Source of the DNA: an uncultured Bacteroidales bacterium
Lineage (GTDB): Bacteria > Bacteroidota > Bacteroidia > Bacteroidales > Bacteroidaceae
Length of the DNA: 64,000 bases
Reading direction: 5' to 3'
NCBI GenBank assembly: GCA_937876995.1
Contig: CALEFD010000019.1
Coordinates: 1-64,000, forward strand
The stretch's first letter is position 1, and each line of letters opens with the position of its first letter. Positions 46,628 through 55,397 of the stretch are shown piece after piece. Below the pieces are notes generated by a model that made no database searches, was not told the origin of the DNA, and saw only the letters and a list, made by a program, of their open reading frames with translations. The translations under genes were made by a program, and so were the position numbers.

Positions 46628-48472
46628 TTATAATTGTTGCATATCATTCAAACGCTTGTAATATCCGTTCAATGCCAAAAGTTCTTCGTGCGTACCGCGC
46701 TCAACAATCTTTCCTTCGTGAAGAACACATATTTCGTCGGCACTCTTTATAGTGGATAGTCTGTGAGCAATAGCTATAGTGGTTCTGTCTTTCATAAGAC
46801 GTTCCAAAGCCTCCTGTACCAAACGTTCCGATTCCGTATCCAAAGCACTTGTAGCTTCGTCAAGAATAAGAATAGGCGGGTTCTTTAGTATGGCACGAGC
46901 TATGCTGATGCGCTGACGCTGTCCGCCGGAAAGCAGACATCCGCGGTCACCTATATTTGTCTGATAACCATTTTCGGTCTCCATTATAAAATCGTGAGCA
47001 TTGGCTATTTTTGCAGCCGCAATAACCTGTTCTTCGGTAGCCCCTTTCACACCAAAAGTGATATTATTATAGAATGTATCGTTAAACAGAATAGCCTCCT
47101 GATTAACATTACCCATCATTCCGCGCAACGATTCAAGAGTCATATCTCTTACATCCACACCATCTATCAAAATAGAACCGCTGTTTACATCGTAAAAACG
47201 TGGCAACAGATCTACCAAAGTAGATTTTCCCGAACCCGACTGACCAACCAGAGCAACAGTTTTGCCCTTTGGAACCGTCAAGTTGATTTCGTGAAGCACC
47301 TCTCTGCCCTCTTCGTACGAGAAAGAGACATTCTTGTACTCAATCTTATCGGTCATTGCCGGCATATTAACCGCATTTTCAGAATTGGTTATCTTATTTT
47401 CAGCCAACAGAATCTTATCTATACGCTCTACAGATGCCATGCCTTTAGGGATAGCATAGCTGGCTTTTGACAACTCCTTGATAGGGTTTAACAAGCTGTA
47501 AAGGATTGTGATGTAATAGATAAAAGTAGGAGCTTCTATAGATGCATTTTCACTTAAAATTAGCGAACCGCCAAACCACAACACCACCACAATAAGAGCT
47601 GTACCCATAAATTCACTTACAGGATGAGCCAATGCCTGACGCATATTTACACGAATCTGTGATGAACGTAATTTGGCACTGCTCTGATCAAAACGGTTAG
47701 ACATCTTATCTTCTGCAAGGAACGCCTTAATTACACGCAAACCGCCCAATGTCTCTTCCAACTGCGACATAGTATCGCTCCAACGTGACTGAACTTCAAG
47801 TGATTTCTGTTTAAGTTTGCGTCCTATTGTTCCCATTATCCAAACAATAACAGGGACTATCAGAACAGAAAAGAGAGTCAACTCCCAACTTATAGCTATC
47901 AATGTTCCAAAATAGACCGTTATAAGAATAGGATTCTTGATAAGCATATCCAGAGAACTTGCTATTGATACCTCCACCTCTGTAACATCACCACTCATAC
48001 GGGTTATTATGTCTCCTTTTCTCTCTTTTGAGAAGAAACCCATAGGCAGAGAAAGCACCTTATCGTACAGTTTAACGCGTATATCTTTAACCACACCGGT
48101 ACGCAACGGCACCATAACCGCTGTCGATGCAAAATAGCAACCTGTCTTAAAGAAGGTGATAAACACCAATACCAATCCCAATATCAAAAGTGTGGTTGAT
48201 GCACCAAATTGAGATATTGTTTCATTTATGTAATAGTAAAAATTATTCTTCAAAACACTGAGCTCCGGCAATCCCAAAAAGCCACTACCTGTTGTCTCTA
48301 TCAACACATAATCTACTTTGTTGATTTTAAACAAGAGTTCCAGAATAGGGACTATAAGTGCAAACGAAAACACATTAAGTACAGCCGATAGCAAATTAAA
48401 CACTACCGATAAGATTAGGTTCTTCTTATACGGAGAAACAAAACGACTTAAAAATCCAAATAAACCTTTCAT
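46628..48472 (-). CDS. MsbA-like ABC exporter (fused permease and ATPase)
   Basis: A 614-residue half-transporter: six membrane helices (residues ~15-330, including NLLSAVLNVFSFALIVPILELLF) and a C-terminal nucleotide-binding domain. Walker A GQSGSGKST lies near 409, the signature is LSGGQRQRIS, and Walker B is ILILDEATSALD followed by the switch histidine in IAIAHRLSTI. It works as a homodimer exporting lipid or amphipathic compounds. In Bacteroidales this type is usually annotated as MsbA-like lipid A exporter. It precedes purT on the same strand, and the LpxL-like acyltransferase gene is divergent upstream, so a lipid A role is plausible. Confidence 0.92.
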   Translation of the reverse strand: MKGLFGFLSRFVSPYKKNLILSVVFNLLSAVLNVFSFALIVPILELLFKINKVDYVLIETTGSGFLGLPELSVLKNNFYYYINETISQFGASTTLLILGLVLVFITFFKTGCYFASTAVMVPLRTGVVKDIRVKLYDKVLSLPMGFFSKERKGDIITRMSGDVTEVEVSIASSLDMLIKNPILITVYFGTLIAISWELTLFSVLIVPVIVWIMGTIGRKLKQKSLEVQSRWSDTMSQLEETLGGLRVIKAFLAEDKMSNRFDQSSAKLRSSQIRVNMRQALAHPVSEFMGTALIVVVLWFGGSLILSENASIEAPTFIYYITILYSLLNPIKELSKASYAIPKGMASVERIDKILLAENKITNSENAVNMPAMTDKIEYKNVSFSYEEGREVLHEINLTVPKGKTVALVGQSGSGKSTLVDLLPRFYDVNSGSILIDGVDVRDMTLESLRGMMGNVNQEAILFNDTFYNNITFGVKGATEEQVIAAAKIANAHDFIMETENGYQTNIGDRGCLLSGGQRQRISIARAILKNPPILILDEATSALDTESERLVQEALERLMKDRTTIAIAHRLSTIKSADEICVLHEGKIVERGTHEELLALNGYYKRLNDMQQL

Positions 48473-48496
48473 AAATCACTTTGCAATATTATTCTG

Positions 48497-48504
48497 CAAA
48501 GATA
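48497..48504 (-). promoter_or_regulatory. Putative -7 element of the ABC-exporter gene
   Basis: Minus-strand TATCTTTG is a full match to TAnnTTTG, 24 bp before the ATG. No TTG at standard distance is visible. Confidence 0.35.
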
Positions 48505-48622
48505 CGAATAAGCGAGTGAGAAATATGAAACTTGTTTCAATATTTTTCAAAACGAGCGCAAGTATCTTATTTAAAGATACTAAGAAGTAGCGTAAAAAAC
48601 AGTAGTTTTCTGTGAAATGTTG

Positions 48623-48630
48623 TATTTTTG
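48623..48630 (+). promoter_or_regulatory. Putative -7 element of the acyltransferase gene
   Basis: TATTTTTG followed by TGC, 26 bp before ATG 48656. If used, translation from any start upstream of 48656 is unlikely. The -33 region is poor. Confidence 0.35.
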
Positions 48631-48655
48631 TGCTTACGAATTGTATTTAAAGGTT

Positions 48656-49603
48656 ATGCTTAAGAAAATTGCATTTGGAATAACATACGGAGCTATATGG
48701 CTGTTTTCACTCATTCCGCTCTGCCTGATGTATCTGATTTCAGATATTTTAGTACTACTGTGCTTTCTTATTCCGCCCTTACGATACAGAAAAAAGATTG
48801 TCAGGAAAAATTTAAAAGCATCATTCCCCGACAAAAGCAAGAAAGAGCTTCTAAAGTTGGAATTCAATTTCTATCGCTACTTTTTTGATATGGCTTTTGA
48901 AAGCACCAAGGCATGCAGTATGCGTGCCAGGTGGATGAAACGCCACATTAAATTTGTTAATATAGACAAACTCTACGAACAGTTCAAAACAGGACGTTCC
49001 GTTATGGCCTATATGGGACATACAGGTAACTGGGAATGGGTTTCTGCTCTACCCACACAACTAAATGCCAAATATCAGGTTTGCCAGATTTACCACGTTC
49101 TGGAAAATAGCGTAATGAATAATGTTATGCTAAAAATCAGGGGTGCATACGGAGCAGAAAGTATCTCTATGGAACGCACACTAAGACAACTTTTAGAGTA
49201 CAAAAACAGAGGTCAGCAGTTCATAGTGGGAATGATAGCAGATCAGGTACCTTTAATGCGCAACATTCACTACTGGACACAGTTTATGAACCAAAAGACA
49301 CCGGTATTCACAGGAGCAGAACGTATTGCAAAGAAATTGGATTTGGCTGTATTTTATGCGGAAGTTATTCGCATAAAACGAGGCAGATATGAATGTGTGC
49401 TGCATTTAATGTACGAAAGCACAAAAGACGAACCCGAACACTCAGTTACAGAAAGATACAACCGTATGTTAGAGAATACCATCCATAGCAACCCTGCCAT
49501 TTGGCTATGGAGCCATAACAGATGGAAACGCACCTGGGAGGGATATCAAAAGTATTTGAAATATATGGAAGAGAAACATCAACGCGCCTCCAAATCATCA
49601 TAA
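48656..49603 (+). CDS. LpxL/HtrB-type lipid A acyltransferase
   Basis: A 315-residue membrane-bound acyltransferase. ATG 48656 is chosen because MLKKIAFGITYGAIWLFSLIPLCLMYLISD begins the usual N-terminal membrane anchor and the -7 element lies just upstream. The catalytic H-x4-E motif is in GHTGNWEW (near residue 122), and GAESISMERTLRQLL and FIVGMIADQVP follow the family pattern. It transfers acyl chains to Kdo-lipid A or a related precursor on the inner face of the inner membrane. It ends 25 bp inside the convergent LTA-synthase-like gene. Divergent from the MsbA-like exporter. Confidence 0.9.
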   Translation: MLKKIAFGITYGAIWLFSLIPLCLMYLISDILVLLCFLIPPLRYRKKIVRKNLKASFPDKSKKELLKLEFNFYRYFFDMAFESTKACSMRARWMKRHIKFVNIDKLYEQFKTGRSVMAYMGHTGNWEWVSALPTQLNAKYQVCQIYHVLENSVMNNVMLKIRGAYGAESISMERTLRQLLEYKNRGQQFIVGMIADQVPLMRNIHYWTQFMNQKTPVFTGAERIAKKLDLAVFYAEVIRIKRGRYECVLHLMYESTKDEPEHSVTERYNRMLENTIHSNPAIWLWSHNRWKRTWEGYQKYLKYMEEKHQRASKSS

Positions 49604-51408
49604 AGCGTCTGCAAAATAGCCTTACCGCGATTTTCTCTATTCAGATTTTGTTCCACAGTACCATTGCCCATATTTTCCAGAACCTTACCTGCTGCATTAT
49701 CGTATAATATTGCTCCTGTACTGTCAATATAGCAGAAACCATCCACAAAAGTGTAGAAAGCAAATTGGTCTTTATACTGTTCAGAGAGTACATTTCTGCT
49801 AAACAGAAAATCCGAATGATCTATATCCATTTGTGCCAGCAGAGTAGCCGCCACATCGGTCTGATTCATCAATTTGTCAATTTTGACAGGCTGTTTTACA
49901 GCACCGCCTGTCCATATTACAGGTATGTGATGTACGTGCGGAGCACTCTTAAAACCTGTACGCGGATAGCAAAAACCATGATCCGGCATAAGCACCAATA
50001 GCAAATCTTCCCACAGAGCAGTCTGTTTCAAAGAATCCACAAAAGCACCTATACAACTATCGGTATAGGCAAACGAATTGCAAATATCATCTTCAAAACG
50101 GTTGCTTGGAACCTGAAAAGGTTCGTGACTGCTTAAAGTAAGGAATGTAGTGTGCCACAAACTATCTTCGCTATTCTTCAGTTTTTCAAGCAATGCGCTG
50201 AAAGTAATATCATCATTCACACCCCATGCGTTTGTCTGACGCTCTGCCGCAGAGAAATCGGTATCGGCTGTTATTGACTGATAGCCGTTACTCCACAGAT
50301 AGCTCTGCATATTGGTAAAGTTTATATCGCCACCATAGAAGAAATCTGTAGAATAGCCCATTTCAACGAACTTTTTCGCTAGCGAAGGCAGGTTTCTACT
50401 CTTGTTTGGCATCTTCATTATAGATTCAGAAGGAAGACCGGGATGGCCATTCAATGCACATACTATTCCTCTATCTGTTCTAAAACTTCCTGCATAACAA
50501 TTACTGAAAAAGACCCCCTGCGCAGCAAGTGAATCTAAATTTGGTGCCACATCCTGAAGACCGCTTATAGAGGATAGAAAATCACCGCCAAAACCCTCCA
50601 TTAATATAATAAGGACATTCGGACGCGATGTTTTCAAAAGCTTTGGGGTATCTGAATCGGTGGTAGAATAAAGCCCGTTAAAAAGAAGTGAACGTTCCTG
50701 TTCTTCAAAATAGTTATACTGCTGCGAATAATCATCCGATTTACTGATAGAACTCAACACACTGAAAACAGGATTTACTGCAGAATGATTCAGAAACTGA
50801 TTGGTACTGTAATAGACCTTTCCTATATTCATTGTAGATTCTTTCAATCCACCGCGCATAGACAAAAACAACGGAGCAATAAGCAATACAAAGAACATTG
50901 TAACAGGAAATAATCTCTTAACCTTATTAAGTTTGCAATATGTACTATTTAAAAGTTTGGTTATAACCCAGACCAACAACGATATTAGCAAAACTGCCAC
51001 CAATACAAACCATATAGATACACTTGCCATTGCCTCTTGTGGCGATTTCAGATAAAAAAATACCGATGAATCCAACTTAAATCCCCAAAAAGGATAGAGC
51101 GCAGCATCGCTTACAAAGGCAAGAGCCAAAGCTATGGCAAGCACTATATTGTAAACACGCATTATGGCACGCAGTGGTAAGTTATTCCACCATATAGAGA
51201 GAATAATCAAAAGCAGAGGAATGACAAGAAAATATCCTGCACAAGACAAATCAACAGGAAGAGCATGGTACATTACATCTACATAATCACGCAGTGAGAG
51301 CGTTCCGTTCTGATTGGACGCATAAAGCATAAAGAGCGGTTTCTCCACAATGAATATCGCCATTAGCGTTATCCAATACCTGAACAGATATAATAAACGT
51401 TTCTGCAT
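49579..51408 (-). CDS. Second LTA-synthase-like membrane sulfatase-fold transferase
   Basis: A 609-residue protein with about five N-terminal membrane helices (residues ~10-190) and an extracytoplasmic sulfatase-fold domain starting at NVLIILMEGFGGDFLSS. The nucleophile is Thr311 (AGSFRTDRG), as in classical LtaS. The late metal site is LMPDHGF, with HVHHIPVIW downstream. The transferred group is probably phosphoglycerol or phosphoethanolamine, but the acceptor is unknown. It is the last gene of the argS-RNase H-transferase operon, 6 bp after the RNase H gene. Compared with the 651-residue paralogue in this window, it differs in both nucleophile and overall sequence, so the two likely have different substrates. 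Confidence 0.85.
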   Translation of the reverse strand: MQKRLLYLFRYWITLMAIFIVEKPLFMLYASNQNGTLSLRDYVDVMYHALPVDLSCAGYFLVIPLLLIILSIWWNNLPLRAIMRVYNIVLAIALALAFVSDAALYPFWGFKLDSSVFFYLKSPQEAMASVSIWFVLVAVLLISLLVWVITKLLNSTYCKLNKVKRLFPVTMFFVLLIAPLFLSMRGGLKESTMNIGKVYYSTNQFLNHSAVNPVFSVLSSISKSDDYSQQYNYFEEQERSLLFNGLYSTTDSDTPKLLKTSRPNVLIILMEGFGGDFLSSISGLQDVAPNLDSLAAQGVFFSNCYAGSFRTDRGIVCALNGHPGLPSESIMKMPNKSRNLPSLAKKFVEMGYSTDFFYGGDINFTNMQSYLWSNGYQSITADTDFSAAERQTNAWGVNDDITFSALLEKLKNSEDSLWHTTFLTLSSHEPFQVPSNRFEDDICNSFAYTDSCIGAFVDSLKQTALWEDLLLVLMPDHGFCYPRTGFKSAPHVHHIPVIWTGGAVKQPVKIDKLMNQTDVAATLLAQMDIDHSDFLFSRNVLSEQYKDQFAFYTFVDGFCYIDSTGAILYDNAAGKVLENMGNGTVEQNLNRENRGKAILQTLYDDLEAR

Positions 51409-51414
51409 ATTATA

Positions 51415-52050
51415 CTATTTTCTTCCAAAATCAGCAGGTATTTCACCCCACTTATCGGTTTCCCATTTAATAATTGGATTCTTAAAACTATTCTGTTGCA
51501 ACCAACGTTCTGCTGCCTCTATACGTTCAAAAACAGCTTTGGTAGATTCATTAAGTTCCAATTTTGTTTTGCATTTCTGCTGACGAATCCACAATATGGC
51601 ATTTCTGCTGTCACTATATAACGGCCAGTCAAGCCCACGCTGCTTGTAAAGTGCCAGACAGTGTACTATTGCCAGAAATTCACCTATATTGTTTGTGCCC
51701 TTTATTGGACCAAAATGGAATTTCTCCTGCATATCTGCCAGATAGACACCTCTATATTCCATCTGTCCCGGATTACCGCTGCAAGCAGCATCTACTGCTA
51801 TAGCCTGCCTTATCACTTCCGGAGGAAGCAGAATCTCTTTCTTTGCCTTCTGCTCTTTCTTCTCCTTCTTCTCTATATACAGTTCAGGAGGCGACATATA
51901 CGCCTCCTCTGCCTGTTCTTTTGTCTTAAATCCTTTATATATAGCTCCTTTCCACCCTTCTACCTGGTTACGGCACTCCTCCCAGCTATTGTATATGCCC
52001 GGATTTAGCCCAATCCAAACCACATAATATTTATTGTCGGAAGAAGACAT
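51415..52050 (-). CDS. Ribonuclease H with N-terminal hybrid-binding domain
   Basis: A 211-residue RNase H1-type enzyme. Residues ~5-50 are the caulimovirus-type/HBD domain (YYVVWIGLNPGIYNSWEECRNQVEGWKGAIYKGF) that binds RNA-DNA hybrids. A Lys/Glu-rich linker follows, then the catalytic domain with the acidic residues in VDAACSGNP, NNIGEFLAIVHCLAL, YSDSRNAILW and WETDKWGEIPADFGRK. It removes RNA from RNA-DNA hybrids in the cytoplasm. It lies 18 bp after argS and 6 bp before the transferase gene. Typical of Bacteroidetes type 1 RNase H proteins. Confidence 0.92.
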   Translation of the reverse strand: MSSSDNKYYVVWIGLNPGIYNSWEECRNQVEGWKGAIYKGFKTKEQAEEAYMSPPELYIEKKEKKEQKAKKEILLPPEVIRQAIAVDAACSGNPGQMEYRGVYLADMQEKFHFGPIKGTNNIGEFLAIVHCLALYKQRGLDWPLYSDSRNAILWIRQQKCKTKLELNESTKAVFERIEAAERWLQQNSFKNPIIKWETDKWGEIPADFGRK

Positions 52051-52068
52051 AAGGAACTACTCTTTAGA

Positions 52069-53895
52069 TTACATACGTTCCGGCACCTCTATACCCAACA
52101 AACCTGTTCCCAGTTTCAATATTTTACCTACGTTTTCTGTAAGCATCAAGCGGAACAACTTCAAACCCTGTTCAGGTTCACGCAACACGCTGAAATCATG
52201 ATAGAACTGGTTGAATTCCTTTGCCAATTCATAACAGTAGTTTGCTATTACAGATGGATTGTAATCTGTTGCAGCCTGTGTTATTACATCCTTAAATTCT
52301 GCCAACAGTTGAATAATGGCAATCTCTTTTTCTGATATCATGATATCGTCAGAGAAAAGACGATTGCTTACATTCAGTCCATCTTCTGCGGCCTTACGCA
52401 ATATAGAGCGGATACGTGCGTATGTATATTGAATAAAAGGTCCTGTATTTCCATTGAAATCAATAGACTCTTTCGGATTGAATGTCATATTCTTTCTGGC
52501 ATCCACCTTTAAGATAAAGTACTTCAATGCACCTAATCCCACAATACGCATTATATCATCTATCTCCTCTTGTGAAAGACCATTCAATTTACCCAGTTCA
52601 TCGGATGTAACACGTGCATTGTCTATCATTTCATCCATCAAATCATCGGCATCTACAACAGTACCCTCGCGGCTCTTCATTTTACCTTCAGGGAGTTCCA
52701 CCATACCGTATGAGAAGTGAACCAAATCCTTACCCCACTTGAATCCTAACTTATCAAGCAGAATAGAAAGTACCTGGAAATGGTAGTTCTGTTCATTACC
52801 TACCACATATATCATCTTATCTATAGGATAATCCTGGAAACGCAGTTTTGCAGTACCAATATCCTGAGTCATATAAACCGATGTTCCATCACTGCGAAGC
52901 AACAGTTTCTGATCAAGTCCTTCTGCTGCAAGGTCAGCCCAGACAGAACCATCTTCCTTCTTAAAGAAGAATCCCTTTTCCAGACCCTCCATTACCTTCT
53001 CTTTACCCTCCAGATATGTTTCCGATTCGTAGTATATCTTATCAAAGCTTACACCTAAACGTTTGTATGTCTCATCAAATCCGGCATAAACCCAATCGTT
53101 CATGGTCTTCCATAGCTGTCGAACTTCAGCATCGCCCTGTTCCCAACGCACCAACATATCGTGCGCCTCTTTCATCAAAGGAGACTGCTTTTCAGCTTCT
53201 GCCTTAGCTGCTTCCTGAGCTTTTTCGTCCAATTCATCGTAGTTTTTAGGCAACAACGACTTAACTTCTGCACGATAATGTTTATCAAATTCCACGTAGT
53301 AATCGCCTATCAGATGATCACCTTTTTTACCTGTCGATTCTGGAGTTGCACCATTACCCCATTTCTGCCAGGCAAGCATCGATTTGCAGATATGAATACC
53401 ACGGTCGTTCACTATATTGGTCTTAACGACACGTGCTCCCGCAGCCGACATAATATTTGCCAAAGCTGCACCTAAAAGATTATTTCTTACGTGACCTAAA
53501 TGAAGAGGTTTATTTGTGTTAGGCGATGAATACTCTATCATTACCAATGGAGATTCATCGGTAACCTTAGTATAACCGTATTTATCGTCTGAATTAATAT
53601 CAGTCAATACCTTTAACCAAACAGGAATTGATATAACAATATTCAAAAAACCTTTAATTACGTTATAGGAACTGACTGTCGGCATATTCTTTTGCAGCCA
53701 TACACCTAACTCTGAAGCAGTCATTTCCGGGCTCTTTCTTGAAATCTTCACAAATGGGAAAACTACCACTGTGAAGTGTCCCTGGAACTCTTTTTTAGTC
53801 TTCTGCAACTGCACTGATGCAGGGTCAACATCTTGGTTATACAGAGCCTTTACAGCCTGCACTACCATACTAACCATTATATCTTCTATTTTCAT
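52069..53895 (-). CDS. argS: Arginyl-tRNA synthetase
   Basis: A 608-residue class I synthetase. The N-terminal ArgRS-specific domain (residues ~1-110) precedes the HIGH-type motif PLHLGHVRNN (near 135). The KMSKS-equivalent is GKMKSREGTVVDADDL, where the second lysine of the canonical motif is modified as in many ArgRS. The DALR anticodon-binding domain ends in the conserved LLGIEVPERM. It charges tRNA-Arg with arginine. It is the first gene of a three-gene minus-strand operon and is divergent from the rhomboid genes. Full length. Confidence 0.97.
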   Translation of the reverse strand: MKIEDIMVSMVVQAVKALYNQDVDPASVQLQKTKKEFQGHFTVVVFPFVKISRKSPEMTASELGVWLQKNMPTVSSYNVIKGFLNIVISIPVWLKVLTDINSDDKYGYTKVTDESPLVMIEYSSPNTNKPLHLGHVRNNLLGAALANIMSAAGARVVKTNIVNDRGIHICKSMLAWQKWGNGATPESTGKKGDHLIGDYYVEFDKHYRAEVKSLLPKNYDELDEKAQEAAKAEAEKQSPLMKEAHDMLVRWEQGDAEVRQLWKTMNDWVYAGFDETYKRLGVSFDKIYYESETYLEGKEKVMEGLEKGFFFKKEDGSVWADLAAEGLDQKLLLRSDGTSVYMTQDIGTAKLRFQDYPIDKMIYVVGNEQNYHFQVLSILLDKLGFKWGKDLVHFSYGMVELPEGKMKSREGTVVDADDLMDEMIDNARVTSDELGKLNGLSQEEIDDIMRIVGLGALKYFILKVDARKNMTFNPKESIDFNGNTGPFIQYTYARIRSILRKAAEDGLNVSNRLFSDDIMISEKEIAIIQLLAEFKDVITQAATDYNPSVIANYCYELAKEFNQFYHDFSVLREPEQGLKLFRLMLTENVGKILKLGTGLLGIEVPERM

Positions 53896-53913
53896 ATCTT
53901 AATTTTTGCGCTG

Positions 53914-53941
53914 CAAAGTTACTAAAAAAAGATTACCTTTG
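53914..53941. promoter_or_regulatory. Two back-to-back -7 elements between argS and the rhomboid genes
   Basis: Minus strand: TAACTTTG (53921-53914), 19 bp before argS. Plus strand: TACCTTTG (53934-53941), 70 bp before the rhomboid ATG. Both match TAnnTTTG fully, but the upstream TTG elements are missing or too far (plus strand: 25 nt). Confidence 0.4.
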
Positions 53942-54011
53942 TACCTCATAAAGCAAAGCTTTGTAATAAAGCAGTCTATTTGTGACGTAAGATTTAAAAC
54001 TTTTTTTGATT

Positions 54012-54701
54012 ATGAACAAGATTCCAACAATAACAAAAAACCTTTTGATAATCAATGTACTCTTCTATATGGGTACACTTGCACTGCAAAAGTATGGTAT
54101 TGATGTACACTCTTTATTCGGACTTCACTTTTTCAAAGCATCCGGATTCAGAATATATCAACTTGTAACATATATGTTCCTGCACGAAGGTTTCCAACAC
54201 ATATTCTTCAATATGTTTGCTGTTTGGATGTTCGGCAGCGTACTTGAAAACGTATGGGGACCAAAAAAATTCCTGATCTTCTATTTGGTATGCGGTATAG
54301 GCGCAGGAGTAACGCAGGAATTAGTGCAGTGGGCACACTATTCGCTGACACTTGCCAATTACGATAGCGTCAACATGGCAGGCAGAATTATTATGATGGA
54401 TCAATATCTGAATATGATGCTTACCGTAGGTGCATCGGGCGCCGTTTATGGCATTCTGCTTGGATACGGAATGACCTTCCCAAACAATGCCATTTACATA
54501 ATACCATTCCCCTTCCCCATCAAAGCAAAATGGCTCATTACAGGATATATAGTACTGGAACTTGTACTTGGATTAAGCAACAACCCGGGCGATAACGTTG
54601 CCCATTTTGCACATTTGGGAGGTATGTTATTCGGATATATTTTATTAATGTATTGGAAAAACAACAGGAAGAAAAATGGAGACATTCATTTCAGATATTA
54701 A
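54012..54701 (+). CDS. Rhomboid family intramembrane serine protease
   Basis: A 229-residue protease with about six membrane helices. The rhomboid signatures are all present: FLHEGFQHIFFNMFAVWMFG (helix 2 HxxxN), the GASGAVYG nucleophile motif with Ser142, and AHFAHLGGMLFGY with the catalytic His201. It cleaves membrane proteins within or next to the bilayer; substrates are unknown. I chose ATG 54012 over the ATG two codons upstream, though either is possible. The end overlaps the second rhomboid gene by 26 bp, so the two are co-translated. C-terminal tail is short and basic. Confidence 0.92.
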   Translation: MNKIPTITKNLLIINVLFYMGTLALQKYGIDVHSLFGLHFFKASGFRIYQLVTYMFLHEGFQHIFFNMFAVWMFGSVLENVWGPKKFLIFYLVCGIGAGVTQELVQWAHYSLTLANYDSVNMAGRIIMMDQYLNMMLTVGASGAVYGILLGYGMTFPNNAIYIIPFPFPIKAKWLITGYIVLELVLGLSNNPGDNVAHFAHLGGMLFGYILLMYWKNNRKKNGDIHFRY

Positions 54702-55395
54702 AAACAAGTTCTTATATGGCGACACTCTTACCAGATTAATACTGATTAACGTTGGAGTATTTGTTGCAATTGCTATAATCAAAGTAGTTTTCATTCTGCT
54801 TGGACTAACCGATAATGCCACCTGGAACCACAACTTTGAGTGGAGCTGGAATCTTGGTGATTTTTTAGCAAGACCATGGACAATAGCAACCTACATGTTT
54901 ACCAGTTATGGCGTATGGCATCTGCTGTTCAATATGTTCACACTGTATTGGTTTGGACAAAGATTTCAGTCGCTCTATACAAATAGCCAATTACGTGGCG
55001 TGTATGTATTAGGTGCGTTTTCAGGAATGATATTTTTCACACTTGTATTCAACCTGTTTCCGGGTCTTCAAACCAAAGATTTTCTTTGGACTATGCCCGG
55101 AACATCGACAGCTGTAATTGCCATTGCATCTGCTACTGCATTTAGGGCTCCAAATTACATGCAGAAAATACCTCTTATAGGATTTATTCCTATCAAATAT
55201 CTTGCTATCACTCTTATAGTAACAGACATTGCTCTTATACCTAATATAAATCCTGCAACCGATTTTGCTCATTTGGGTGCGGGTTTGTTAGGTTTTCTGT
55301 TTGTAAAAAGCCATAGACATGGCACCGATATTACAAAACCTATAACCTCCATTGCTGTACTGTTAGACAAACTGTTTAGTAAAAAGAAAGATTAA
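54676..55395 (+). CDS. Rhomboid-like protein with altered GxSG motif
   Basis: A 239-residue rhomboid with six predicted helices. Helix 2 shows FTSYGVWHLLFNMFTLYWFG, so the conserved H-x3-N is kept. The nucleophile motif is GTST (142-145, Ser144) where active rhomboids have GxSG, and the helix 6 His is at 199 (FAHLGAG). Catalytic Ser and His both remain, so activity may persist with altered geometry; alternatively it is becoming an inactive pseudoprotease that partners the first rhomboid. It begins within the end of the first rhomboid gene and is followed after 2 bp by a phosphatase-fold protein gene. Confidence 0.85.
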   Translation: METFISDIKNKFLYGDTLTRLILINVGVFVAIAIIKVVFILLGLTDNATWNHNFEWSWNLGDFLARPWTIATYMFTSYGVWHLLFNMFTLYWFGQRFQSLYTNSQLRGVYVLGAFSGMIFFTLVFNLFPGLQTKDFLWTMPGTSTAVIAIASATAFRAPNYMQKIPLIGFIPIKYLAITLIVTDIALIPNINPATDFAHLGAGLLGFLFVKSHRHGTDITKPITSIAVLLDKLFSKKKD

Positions 55396-55397
55396 TA

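Noticed and set aside
46994..47470. Plus-strand 158-codon frame within the ABC-exporter gene
   Set aside because: It is the complement of the conserved nucleotide-binding domain and has no credible protein features.
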